Origin: Mesorhizobium sp. B2-4-15
Lineage (GTDB): Bacteria > Pseudomonadota > Alphaproteobacteria > Rhizobiales > Rhizobiaceae
Length of the DNA: 64,000 bases
Direction of reading: 5' to 3'
Assembly (NCBI RefSeq): GCF_006658505.1
Contig: NZ_VFUZ01000019.1
Span: 1 to 64,000, forward strand
The notes under the pieces are model-generated. The model worked only from the letters and a program-made list of their open reading frames with translations. It made no database searches and was not told the DNA's origin. A program made the position numbers and the translations under genes. Below, in pieces: positions 9,744-17,431 of the stretch (position 1 is its first letter; each line of letters starts with the position of its first letter).

Positions 9744-11131
9744 GCTTGCTCCTCGACAGACAAACTGATCACCAACCGCGTGCCTTGCGGCCCGCTCAAG
9801 GTCTCGAACTGGCCGCCAATGCTCTCGACCCGTTCCCGCAGGCCGGCGAGCCCTAGCCCCTCCGCCCGTGCCGGATCGAAGCCTGGTCCGCCATCCGAAA
9901 CTTCCACGAAAAGCCTGCCATTTTTCATCTCGGCACGCACCACCTGATCTTTGCCCTGTCCGTGGCGATAGGCGTTGTTCAGCCCTTCCTGCACGAAACG
10001 GTAGATGCTGATCTTCTCAGAGGCGCCGGGCTCGGGCAAATGTCCAGGCAATGTGAGCGTCACCGAGGTTCCCGTCCGGCGCTCGTGTTCGTTGACGGCC
10101 AGCCGCAATATATCCGTGGTGGCGGCCGTTTCTATCTGCGGCAGCACGAGGCCGGTGCAGATGCCGCGTATTTCGCGCATCGCATCTTCCAGCGTCTTGC
10201 GTATCATCGCGACCTCGGTCGAGCGGCTTTCGCCCCAGTGGCCGTCGCCGGAAAACACCGGGCTGTCCATGCGCAGCGCCGCCAGGGCCACGAGCTGGGC
10301 CGGACCGTCATGGAGGTCGGCGCCGATCCGGCGCAGATATCTTTCGTTGAGTGCGGTCGCGCGGCGCGACGCCCGCTGCACGCGGTGGCGCAAGGCGCTG
10401 TTCTGCGCCACCAGGCCTTGCAGCTCCGACACCTGGCGGCGCAGCGCTCCGCGCTGATCGTCGATGGTGCGGCTGCCGCGCAGGACGATGCCCGACAACA
10501 GCAGGAATGCCGTCAAGGTGGTGCCGGCCACGACAAGCCAGCTCGACAGCAGGGCCGAAGCCAGCGTGGCTTTGAAATCGCCGGCGACCTCGAAGAATTC
10601 GGTGACGGCCACCACGTCGCCGGACCAGGGTTCGCGCACCGGATTGTAGATCTCCAGCAGCGGTACGCCGACAGCCTGCTCCTTGCTTTCATTGCCGTCG
10701 AACGTGTCGAGTTGGGCGGTGACGCTGCCTTGGAATGCGGAACGCAGATTGTCGCTCAGATCGAAGCGGCGGCCGATCAAGGCCGCGTCCTTCGCATAGA
10801 GCACGGTGCCGTCGTGCCGCCAGAGCCTGAACGACACAAGGCGTTTGCCGAGCGCGCCCTGGCCAAGCGTCTCGTCGAGCGCCTGTTTGACGGACTCGCT
10901 CAGCTCCTCGCTCTTGCGCAGGTCCGGCAGCAGTGGTGCAATCACGCTGTCGACATAAAGTGCGGTCGTGGCGGCCGAATTGCGGATGACGCCGTCCCTG
11001 ATCTGCATCGTCACCCAGAAGCCTACCACCAGCATGATGGCCAGAAGGCCAAAGCCGCCGGCAACGAGGAATTGCACGGCAAGGGAAAGCTCGCTCCAGC
11101 GCCGCGTCAAGTTCTGAAGAATACGAATCAT
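9740..11131 (-). CDS. Two-component sensor histidine kinase (HisKA_3 type)
   Basis: Membrane sensor kinase of 463 residues. There is one transmembrane helix near residue 20, a periplasmic segment of roughly 150 residues, a second helix around residue 195, then a cytoplasmic HisKA_3 dimerisation domain with the phospho-His in DLHDGPAQ. The HATPase domain shows FVQEGLNNAYRHG and DGGPGFD...GLGLAGLRERV. I chose the ATG at 11131 because AGGAG lies just upstream; an open extension to 11269 would overlap the divergent gene. It phosphorylates the adjacent NarL-type regulator. The ligand is unknown. Confidence 0.9.
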   Translation of the reverse strand: MIRILQNLTRRWSELSLAVQFLVAGGFGLLAIMLVVGFWVTMQIRDGVIRNSAATTALYVDSVIAPLLPDLRKSEELSESVKQALDETLGQGALGKRLVSFRLWRHDGTVLYAKDAALIGRRFDLSDNLRSAFQGSVTAQLDTFDGNESKEQAVGVPLLEIYNPVREPWSGDVVAVTEFFEVAGDFKATLASALLSSWLVVAGTTLTAFLLLSGIVLRGSRTIDDQRGALRRQVSELQGLVAQNSALRHRVQRASRRATALNERYLRRIGADLHDGPAQLVALAALRMDSPVFSGDGHWGESRSTEVAMIRKTLEDAMREIRGICTGLVLPQIETAATTDILRLAVNEHERRTGTSVTLTLPGHLPEPGASEKISIYRFVQEGLNNAYRHGQGKDQVVRAEMKNGRLFVEVSDGGPGFDPARAEGLGLAGLRERVESIGGQFETLSGPQGTRLVISLSVEEQA

Positions 11132-11302
11132 CGGCTCCTGGCCAACCCCCTCTGTCAACAGGCCGGGCGGTGGCTGCACATTGAGCTTCAGTCTTGCCCT
11201 TGCCAAGACCTTCGTTCGAACGACGTCGCTTGACGTCCCGGCGTGCTTCGGAAACAAGAGCCGCGACACACATGGCGGGCACCGCTTCGAGGGGGATGGG
11301 AC

Positions 11303-11641
11303 GTGAGCTTTTCGGGACTGCTCCAGCTTGGCTTTTCAACGGTGATCTTCCTTTTGGCGGCAACCGCCGCCAAGCAATGGGGATTGGCGCCGAGCCTGGG
11401 CAAGATCCTGCTGACCCTCGCGCTCTATTCGCTAGGCAACCTGATCATGCTGCGGCTGATCCGCGAATTCGGCATGTCGGTGTCGTTCAGCCTGTCGGCC
11501 GTCATCCAGCTGGTCTCGGTCAACGTCGTGGCGCTGCTGTTCTTTGGCGAGCGCGTCAACGCGTTGCAGGCGACCGGCATCGTGCTGGCGGTCGCCGCCG
11601 TGGCGCTGATCACGCTCGGGCCCTATCTGCAGGGGCGATAA
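11303..11641 (+). CDS. Small SMR/EamA-type membrane transporter
   Basis: Four-helix membrane protein of 112 residues similar to small multidrug resistance and EamA half-transporters. Segments include LALYSLGNLIMLRLIREFGMS and VNVVALLFFGERVNALQATG; the FGERV...G signature before the last helix is typical of the DMT superfamily. A GTG at 11303 preceded by GAGGGGGA is the best start; an ATG at 11243 would overlap the divergent kinase frame. ArnE/ArnF-type undecaprenyl-phosphate-sugar flippases belong to this superfamily. With a PAP2 phosphatase 28 bases downstream, an envelope-lipid role is possible but unproven. Confidence 0.75.
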   Translation: MSFSGLLQLGFSTVIFLLAATAAKQWGLAPSLGKILLTLALYSLGNLIMLRLIREFGMSVSFSLSAVIQLVSVNVVALLFFGERVNALQATGIVLAVAAVALITLGPYLQGR

Positions 11642-11669
11642 TCGAGATGAAGACTGCGACACCGGCCCG

Positions 11670-12371
11670 ATGAAAGATACCGCCAACACCCTGCTCAACC
11701 GAATCGAATTCCCGGTCCTCCTGGCCGGCCTTGTCATCGCCGGTGGGCTGTGGGGCTTCGTGGAGTTGATGGAGGTGGCGCGGGCGACCGCGCCGCACGG
11801 CTTCGACACGGAAATCCTGCTTGCTTTCCGCCAGGCGGGCCAGCCCGGCGTTCCGGTCGGTCCGCCGTGGCTGGAAGGGGCGATGCGCGACATAACCAGC
11901 CTTGGCAGCCCCAGCGTGTTGGTGCTGATCACCACGGCGGCGATCATCTACCTGCTGTTGATCCGCAGGCCGGGAACCGCACTTCTCATTTTCGTCGCCG
12001 TGGCGGGGGGACAGGTTCTGTCGAGCCTTTTGAAGGTCGGCGTCGACCGGCCGCGGCCCGAGCTCGTCTCGCATCTGGTCAGCGAAACGTCGCTTTCCTT
12101 CCCCAGTGGCCACGCCTTGCTGTCGGCGGTGACCTACCTCACGCTCGGTTCGCTCGCGGCGCGTTTCCTGCATGGCCGCGCGACGAAGGTCTATGTCCTG
12201 GCACTCGCCGTGCTGACGACGGTGCTGGTCGGCGTCAGCCGCGTCTATCTCGGCGTCCACTGGCCGTCGGATGTGCTGGCAGGCTGGTGCGCGGGCTTCG
12301 CCTGGGCGATGTTGTGCTGGTTGGCCGCGCGGCTCCTGCAGCGGCGCAGTGTGGTCGGCGAAAGCGAGTGA
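11670..12371 (+). CDS. PAP2-family membrane phosphatase
   Basis: Integral membrane phosphatase of 233 residues with the three PAP2 catalytic motifs: KVGVDRPRP, PSGH, and SRVYLGVHWPSD. The conserved His residues in PSGH and in GVHWPSD are present. Such enzymes dephosphorylate lipid phosphates (undecaprenyl pyrophosphate, phosphatidic acid or phosphatidylglycerol phosphate); the exact lipid is unclear. It starts 28 bases after the SMR/EamA gene, on the same strand, so co-transcription is likely. Confidence 0.9.
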   Translation: MKDTANTLLNRIEFPVLLAGLVIAGGLWGFVELMEVARATAPHGFDTEILLAFRQAGQPGVPVGPPWLEGAMRDITSLGSPSVLVLITTAAIIYLLLIRRPGTALLIFVAVAGGQVLSSLLKVGVDRPRPELVSHLVSETSLSFPSGHALLSAVTYLTLGSLAARFLHGRATKVYVLALAVLTTVLVGVSRVYLGVHWPSDVLAGWCAGFAWAMLCWLAARLLQRRSVVGESE

Positions 12372-12402
12372 TTTCATATGTTTGAACCATGCCTGATGAT
12401 GC

Positions 12403-12445
12403 TTGAAACGTCAGAATGATAGTATTATACGTTATGTCTGCAGAC
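12403..12445 (+). promoter_or_regulatory. Candidate promoter and palindromic operator of the XRE gene
   Basis: TTGAAA (12403-12408), a 17-base spacer and TATACG (12426-12431) form a sigma-70-like promoter. A perfect 10-base palindrome GTCTGCAGAC (12436-12445), followed at once by another CAGAC half, lies at the expected transcription start, about 20 bases before the XRE ATG. This placement suggests autoregulation by the XRE protein; this is inference. Confidence 0.45.
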
Positions 12446-12465
12446 TCAGACATGGGTTCCGGCCG

Positions 12466-12744
12466 ATGATCACTGCCGCGCAGATGCGTGCCGCAAGGGC
12501 GTTGGCCGGCATCGACCAGAAGACACTCGCCGAGCGCGCCGGCGTCTCGCTTCCGACCATCCAGCGCATGGAAGCGAGCGACGGCGTGGTCAGGGGCGTG
12601 GTCGATACGCTGATGAAGGTCATCCAGGCTCTCGACGAGGCCGGGGTGGAGTTGATCGGCGAGAACCAGGCCAGCGAACGCGGCGGCAGGGGCGTGCGCC
12701 TCAAGCCCGCCGTGCCGCCAGGTCCCAAGGCTGAGCCGGCATAA
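12466..12744 (+). CDS. XRE-family helix-turn-helix regulator
   Basis: Small DNA-binding protein of 92 residues. A helix-turn-helix lies in TAAQMRAARALAGIDQKTLAERAGVSLPTIQRME, as in Cro/C1-type regulators that sit alone or beside a transporter gene. The ATG at 12466 starts directly at the domain; the upstream extension (to 12403) overlaps the promoter-like elements. The SulP transporter starts 67 bases downstream on the same strand, so it is a plausible local regulator of that gene. Confidence 0.85.
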   Translation: MITAAQMRAARALAGIDQKTLAERAGVSLPTIQRMEASDGVVRGVVDTLMKVIQALDEAGVELIGENQASERGGRGVRLKPAVPPGPKAEPA

Positions 12745-12811
12745 GTCGCGACGGCGACCGCCGACAGTCCTGCCGACGATCCCGCCGCCTTTCAGGTGCG
12801 GAAGGCAGTCC

Positions 12812-14548
12812 ATGGATCAGATACGGCGGGCAGGGCATCAATCGGCCCATAAGGCGGCCCATAGGCCGGCAAAGCCGACATTTTCCGAATTGTTCACGCC
12901 GAAACTCGTGACGGTCTGGCGGGAGGGTTACCACCTGCCGCAATTCAAGGCCGACTTCATGTCCGGCCTGACGGTCGCCATCGTTGCGCTGCCGCTGTCG
13001 ATGGCAATCGCGATCGCATCGGGCGTGACGCCGGAGCGTGGCCTCTACACCTCCATCGTCGGCGGCTTCATCATCTCGGCATTGGGCGGCAGCCGCTTCC
13101 AGATCGGTGGGCCGGCCGGCGCTTTCATCGTGCTGGTGGCGGCCACGGTTGCCCGCGTCGGCGTTGACGGCCTGCTGCTGGCGACGATGATGGCCGGTGT
13201 GTTCCTGCTCGCCATCGGCTACCTCCGGCTCGGCACCTACATCAAGTTCATCCCCTATCCGGTCACCGTCGGCTTCACTGCCGGCATTGCCGTCATCATC
13301 TTCTCCGGCCAGATCGTCGAACTGTTCGGATTGACCCTGCCGGGCAAGGAGCCCGGACCGTTCGTGCCAAAACTGATCGCGCTTGGCGAGGCGGCCAGCA
13401 CGATCAACCCCGCCGCGACCTTCGTGGCGGTGCTGACCATCGCGACCATCGCCTTGCTGAAGCGCTGGCGGCCGAAATGGCCGGCCATGCTGATCGCCAT
13501 CGGGCTCGCCTCGCTCGTCGTGGCGCTGCTTGCGCTGCCGGCCGAGACGATCGGCACGCGCTATGGCGGCATCCCGCGCAGCCTGCAATGGCCGGCCCTG
13601 CCGCCGGTCGGCCTCGGCAGGATGATAGAGGTCCTGCCGGACGCCATCGCCTTCGCGCTGCTCGGCGCCATCGAGTCGCTGCTGTCGGCCGTCGTCGCCG
13701 ACGGCATGACGGGCCGGCGGCACCGGTCGAATTGCGAGCTGGTGGCGCAGGGCTTCGCCAACATCGCCTCTGCCCTGTTCGGCGGCATCTGCGCCACCGG
13801 CACCATCGCCCGCACCGCCACCAATGTGCGGGCCGGCGCGCACGGGCCGTTCTCGGGAATGGTGCATTCGGCGATCCTGCTCGTGCTGATGCTGGTGGCG
13901 GCGCCGCTCGCCAGCTACATCCCGCTCTCGGCCCTTGCCGGCGTGCTGGCGGTGGTCTGCTGGAACATGTTCGAAAAACAGGCCTTCGCCACGCTGCTGC
14001 GCGCGTCGCGCGGCGATGCGCTGGTGCTGATGGCGACCTTTCTCATCGTCGTCTTCCGCGACCTGACCGAAGGCATCGTCGTCGGCTTCGCGCTCGGCTC
14101 GATCCTGTTCATCGACCGCATGGCCAAGTCGGTCGCGGTCGAGGCGGATCTGGTGCAGGACGACGTCGCCGACCGCATCAATGGCGCCGGCGCCTATGAT
14201 TCCAGCGAGGCGAGCGACGCCGACACCGTCGTCTACCGTATCTCGGGCGCTTTCTTCTTCGGCGCCGCCTCCACCGTCGGCAGCGTGCTCGACCGCATCG
14301 CCGATCAGCGTCGCAACTTCATCCTCGACTGTTCCGCCGTGCCGCTCTTCGATTCGACGGCGGCCAATGTCATCGAAAGCGCGGCCCACAAGGCCAGGCG
14401 CGCCGGTGTGCGCTTCATCATATCAGGTGCGTCGCCGCAGATACGGCGCATGCTGATCAACCACGGCGTCAAGCGGCCGCTGGTGACCTACGCCGCCTCG
14501 ATCCGCGACGCGCGGGCACAGCTGGCGGGAGAACGAGAGGCACAGTAG
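12812..14548 (+). CDS. SulP-family inorganic anion transporter with STAS domain
   Basis: Membrane anion transporter of 578 residues. The transmembrane core has MSGLTVAIVALPLSMAIAIA and GGSRFQIGGPAGAFIVLV, the classical SulP/SLC26 signatures. A cytoplasmic C-terminal STAS domain follows from about residue 460 (FILDCSAVPLFDSTAANVIE). Members move sulfate, bicarbonate or other anions by symport; the anion is not decidable here. No carbonic anhydrase is fused or adjacent. It follows the XRE gene. A 562-residue antisense frame is a shadow. Confidence 0.93.
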   Translation: MDQIRRAGHQSAHKAAHRPAKPTFSELFTPKLVTVWREGYHLPQFKADFMSGLTVAIVALPLSMAIAIASGVTPERGLYTSIVGGFIISALGGSRFQIGGPAGAFIVLVAATVARVGVDGLLLATMMAGVFLLAIGYLRLGTYIKFIPYPVTVGFTAGIAVIIFSGQIVELFGLTLPGKEPGPFVPKLIALGEAASTINPAATFVAVLTIATIALLKRWRPKWPAMLIAIGLASLVVALLALPAETIGTRYGGIPRSLQWPALPPVGLGRMIEVLPDAIAFALLGAIESLLSAVVADGMTGRRHRSNCELVAQGFANIASALFGGICATGTIARTATNVRAGAHGPFSGMVHSAILLVLMLVAAPLASYIPLSALAGVLAVVCWNMFEKQAFATLLRASRGDALVLMATFLIVVFRDLTEGIVVGFALGSILFIDRMAKSVAVEADLVQDDVADRINGAGAYDSSEASDADTVVYRISGAFFFGAASTVGSVLDRIADQRRNFILDCSAVPLFDSTAANVIESAAHKARRAGVRFIISGASPQIRRMLINHGVKRPLVTYAASIRDARAQLAGEREAQ

Positions 14549-14579
14549 CTCTCGCTCGAGGCGCGGCGTCGGCCGACTC

Positions 14580-15197
14580 CTATCTGTTCAGCGATCCCGG
14601 ACCGCTGACGAAGGGGCTGCCCCTGAGATAGAATCGCAGCAGGCGGTCGGCATCCTTCGAAATGCCGATCCTGGTGCTCTGCCCGATTTCGCCGGGCTCG
14701 TGGTCATCGCTTGCCAGCCATAGAGGGCCTTCCCGGCACAGGTCGAGGCCATCGAGCGACCGGTCGACCCGTAACGCCGCGGCCAGCCGTCCCGGCCCAC
14801 GCGTCAGGTCACGCAAGCGCTCTGTGCCCCGGTTCAGCCGCATGATCGCGATACCTTCCAGCGGCTCGAGGGCCCGGATCAGCACGCCGGTACCGATCCC
14901 CGGCATGTCGCTCGAGACATTTAGCATGTAGGAGACGCCATAGGCGAGATAGACATAGGCGTGCCCCCGCTCGAGGAACAGCGAGCGGTTGCGCGGGGTC
15001 ATCCCCCGATAGCCGTGCCCGGCGGCATCGCCGGCGACATAGGCTTCGGTCTCGACGATGCGGCCGCTGACCCTGCCTTCCGGCAAGTCGCGCACCACCA
15101 CCTTGCCGATGAGAGTACGGGCGAGGGACACGGTATCGTTCGGCAAGTCCTCGCGGCCGATCGGCCGGTGACTATCCCTGTGCTTCACGGTCGCCAC
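14580..15197 (-). CDS. DNA-3-methyladenine glycosylase (AAG/MPG family)
   Basis: Base-excision repair glycosylase that removes alkylated purines, about 205 residues. Family motifs are LARTLIGKVVVRDLPEG, GRIVETEAYV (catalytic Glu region), RNRSLFLERGHAYVYLAYG and GTGVLIRALEP. The C-terminus ISKDADRLLRFYLRGSPFVSG is characteristic. The start is uncertain: GTG codons at 15197 and 15188 avoid overlap with the upstream CHAD gene, while an ATG at 15269 would overlap it by 44 bases. It is the last gene of a CYTH-CHAD-AAG run. Confidence 0.88.
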   Translation of the reverse strand: MATVKHRDSHRPIGREDLPNDTVSLARTLIGKVVVRDLPEGRVSGRIVETEAYVAGDAAGHGYRGMTPRNRSLFLERGHAYVYLAYGVSYMLNVSSDMPGIGTGVLIRALEPLEGIAIMRLNRGTERLRDLTRGPGRLAAALRVDRSLDGLDLCREGPLWLASDDHEPGEIGQSTRIGISKDADRLLRFYLRGSPFVSGPGSLNR

Positions 15198-15225
15198 AAC
15201 CCGACGGATCGAAGTCCTTCCGCAG

Positions 15226-16167
15226 TCAACCCGCGGCGGCCAAATCCTCCGGCGACGGAGCGCCGGCAAGATCGTCGCGCGCCTTGCGGGCTAGTTTCTT
15301 CGTCGAGTGCTTGGGGCTGTCGCCAAACAGTTCGGTGGCCTCGGCGAGACAGGTTTTCCTCAGGCTCTTTTCCGAACGCTTCAGCAGCTTGCTAAGAAGC
15401 TTTGTATCCGACGGCGGCCCAAGCGGCTCGCCGTCGGTCTCGAGCAGTGCGCGCATGACGAACACATCATGCAACTCGCCGAGCCGCTCGCCCAGCGTAT
15501 CGACGGCCTTGCGCCGCGCCTTGATCGGCGCCGGCCAAAGCCTGCCCAGCAGCGAGAGATGCATGCCATGTGTCTTGGCCGCCTTGCGCAGGTCGTGGAA
15601 GTCGTCGGCTTCGCCGCGCGAGCCGGCCTTGTCGAGCGCCTTCCTGGCGCGGCGCAAGATGGCACGGGCGCCTTCGGCAAGCACGTCGGCGGCCTGTTCC
15701 GGCTGGTCGGGCAAGGCAAGACTTTCGATCCGCTTCATGCCGTCCTCGCAGGCCGCGGTCGCCGCGCCGATTGCTGCCCGAAGGCCGGCGCCCTCAAGCA
15801 GATCATGCTGGCGGGCGACCAGCCTGTCGCGTACGGCATCAAGCCCGCCATCGGCGCTTTCCTTGCGAAAATCCGCCGCCAGCCGGTCGATGGTCTCGAT
15901 CAGCGCCGTCGCCTCACGGGGGCCGGCAAGCAGCGCCGCCACATTCCTGTAGCAATGGTTCTCGGTCGTGCAGAATGTATCGTCTCCGGAATGAACCAGC
16001 CGCAGCAAGGCGCGCGCGCTCTTGAGCCGCTTGCGGCACTTATGCACTCCCTGTTCCGGCCGGCTGCGCGCCGTGTCCAGATGCTGGAGGGCCTTGCCAA
16101 TTTCCTCGGCAAGGATGCGCCTGACCTCACCGGTCAACGGCAGGCGCGGGTCGATGCGAAAGCTCAT
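15226..16167 (-). CDS. CHAD domain protein
   Basis: Helical cytoplasmic protein of 313 residues with a CHAD (conserved histidine alpha-helical) domain. The HKCRKRLKSARALLRLV segment and the later FHDLRKAAKTHGMHLSLLG segment carry the conserved His and basic residues that bind polyphosphate or other phosphates. The start overlaps the stop of the CYTH gene by ATGA. CYTH and CHAD proteins are often fused or adjacent, and the class is linked with inorganic polyphosphate and triphosphate metabolism. CHAD itself has no known enzyme activity. Confidence 0.9.
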   Translation of the reverse strand: MSFRIDPRLPLTGEVRRILAEEIGKALQHLDTARSRPEQGVHKCRKRLKSARALLRLVHSGDDTFCTTENHCYRNVAALLAGPREATALIETIDRLAADFRKESADGGLDAVRDRLVARQHDLLEGAGLRAAIGAATAACEDGMKRIESLALPDQPEQAADVLAEGARAILRRARKALDKAGSRGEADDFHDLRKAAKTHGMHLSLLGRLWPAPIKARRKAVDTLGERLGELHDVFVMRALLETDGEPLGPPSDTKLLSKLLKRSEKSLRKTCLAEATELFGDSPKHSTKKLARKARDDLAGAPSPEDLAAAG

Positions 16168-16637
16168 GCGGCGATCTCCGGAATCCCCCCGAGGGCGAGC
16201 GACGCGTTGTAAAACTTCTGCTCGCCGGTGACTTCTCGGCCGAGCCAGTCTGGCAGCATTTCGTCCGGCACGTCCTCCGGCGTCTCGAGTTCGGCCACCA
16301 CAAGTCCCGCGAGCCCGCCGCCAAAAACGTCGACTTCATAGAGATAGCCGCGATGCCTAACATGGTGACGTGTCTTCTCGATGACACGTCCGATGGCGAA
16401 GGCCAGCATCTCCAGAGCGTCGGCCAACGGGATCGGGTATTCGAATTCGTCACGCTCACGCGCCGCGTGCCCGAATTTGAGCGTCAGCTTGGCGGCGGCG
16501 CCGTCACTGATGCGGATGCGGACGGTTCGCCCAGGCGCGGTGGCGAGGTAGAACTGGAGAATGCGGATATCCGCCTCGACCAGTTCCCGCCACGCGGTGC
16601 TGGAGACCAGGAACTTGCGCTCGACTTCCTTGCCCAT
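16164..16637 (-). CDS. CYTH domain (triphosphate tunnel metalloenzyme) protein
   Basis: Soluble protein of 157 residues that begins with the CYTH signature E-x-E-x-K (EVERKF, residues 4-9). It continues with basic residues lining the tunnel (RTVRIRISDG, KLTLKFG) and alternate acidic residues (YEVDVFGG, VVAELETPED). Family members hydrolyse triphosphate or nucleoside triphosphates with divalent metals. It is the first gene of the operon with the CHAD protein and divergent from the TetR-type regulator. The substrate in vivo is not known. Confidence 0.9.
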   Translation of the reverse strand: MGKEVERKFLVSSTAWRELVEADIRILQFYLATAPGRTVRIRISDGAAAKLTLKFGHAARERDEFEYPIPLADALEMLAFAIGRVIEKTRHHVRHRGYLYEVDVFGGGLAGLVVAELETPEDVPDEMLPDWLGREVTGEQKFYNASLALGGIPEIAA

Positions 16638-16692
16638 GGCCGCGCACTAAAGCGTCTGCCGCGGGCGATGGCAAGACGGCTATGTCCACAAG

Positions 16693-16721
16693 TTGACTTT
16701 AATCAATCGATTGATTAAAGT
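16693..16721 (+). promoter_or_regulatory. Perfect palindromic operator within the promoter of the CecR-like regulator
   Basis: The 24-base perfect palindrome at 16697-16720 has the half-site CTTTAATCAATC and its exact reverse complement. It lies between and over TTGACT (16693-16698) and TAAAGT (16716-16721), which are 17 bases apart and look like -35 and -10 boxes. The ATG of the regulator is at 16727, where transcription would start, so the mRNA may be leaderless. Binding by the regulator itself is inference, typical for TetR proteins. Confidence 0.75.
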
Positions 16722-16726
16722 TCGGC

Positions 16727-17431
16727 ATGACCAGATCGCCAATCACGGGAACTCCGCGCCGCCAACCAGCCCCGGCGGAGCTGACGCGCGCCGCGCTTGT
16801 TCGCGCGGCGTTGAAACTGTTCGGCCGGCAGGGTTTCGATGGCACCTCGACCCGCGAGATCGCGGCGGAAGCGCAAGCCAATATCGGCTCGATCGCCTAT
16901 CATTTCGGCGGCAAGGAAGGCCTTCGCACTGCCGCCGCCGACTATATCGTCGAAACCATCCAGACGATCGCCGGCCAGGCGCTCGGCAGCGGCCAGCCGG
17001 GAGCGGCAAGCGATCCGGAAGCGGCGCGCGCGCAGCTTTTCGTGGCGTTGGAGCGGATGGTCGGTTTCATCGTGGCGCAGCCGCAGGCCGGCGAGATCGT
17101 GCAATTCGTTCTGCGTGAGCTGTCGCATCCGACGGCGGCGCTCGACCGCATCTATGATGGCGTCTTCGAGCCGACGCATCGCCGGCTGTGCGTGATCTGG
17201 GAGCAGGCGACCGGCGAGCCGGCTGAAAGCGAACGGACCCGGCTGACCGTGTTCACGCTGATCGGCCAGGTCATCTATTTCCGCATCGGCCGCGAAGCGG
17301 TGATGCGCCGCATGGGCTGGCATGACATCGGCGCCGCCGAGGCCGCCAAGGTCGTTGCGGTCACCACGGACAACCTCAGCGCCATACTGGCCGCCAGAAA
17401 AGGGACGGGGATGAAGGGGCAAAGACCATGA
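16727..17431 (+). CDS. TetR-family regulator, CecR/CerR-like
   Basis: Repressor of 234 residues. The N-terminal TetR helix-turn-helix reads LKLFGRQGFDGTSTREIAAEAQANIGSIAYHFGGKEGL. The C-terminal ligand domain resembles the CerR/CecR (DUF1956) type. In E. coli, CecR controls the neighbouring ybhGFSR exporter genes. Here the same order is seen: regulator, membrane fusion protein, ATPase, permease, each overlapping by ATGA. There is no Shine-Dalgarno before the ATG at 16727 and a palindromic operator just upstream. Confidence 0.88.
   Translation: MTRSPITGTPRRQPAPAELTRAALVRAALKLFGRQGFDGTSTREIAAEAQANIGSIAYHFGGKEGLRTAAADYIVETIQTIAGQALGSGQPGAASDPEAARAQLFVALERMVGFIVAQPQAGEIVQFVLRELSHPTAALDRIYDGVFEPTHRRLCVIWEQATGEPAESERTRLTVFTLIGQVIYFRIGREAVMRRMGWHDIGAAEAAKVVAVTTDNLSAILAARKGTGMKGQRP

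Noticed and set aside
12701..14389. 562-codon minus-strand frame over the SulP gene
   Set aside because: The plus strand has clear SulP and STAS motifs. The antisense protein is a low-complexity Arg/His/Asp/Gly-rich sequence with no motifs.
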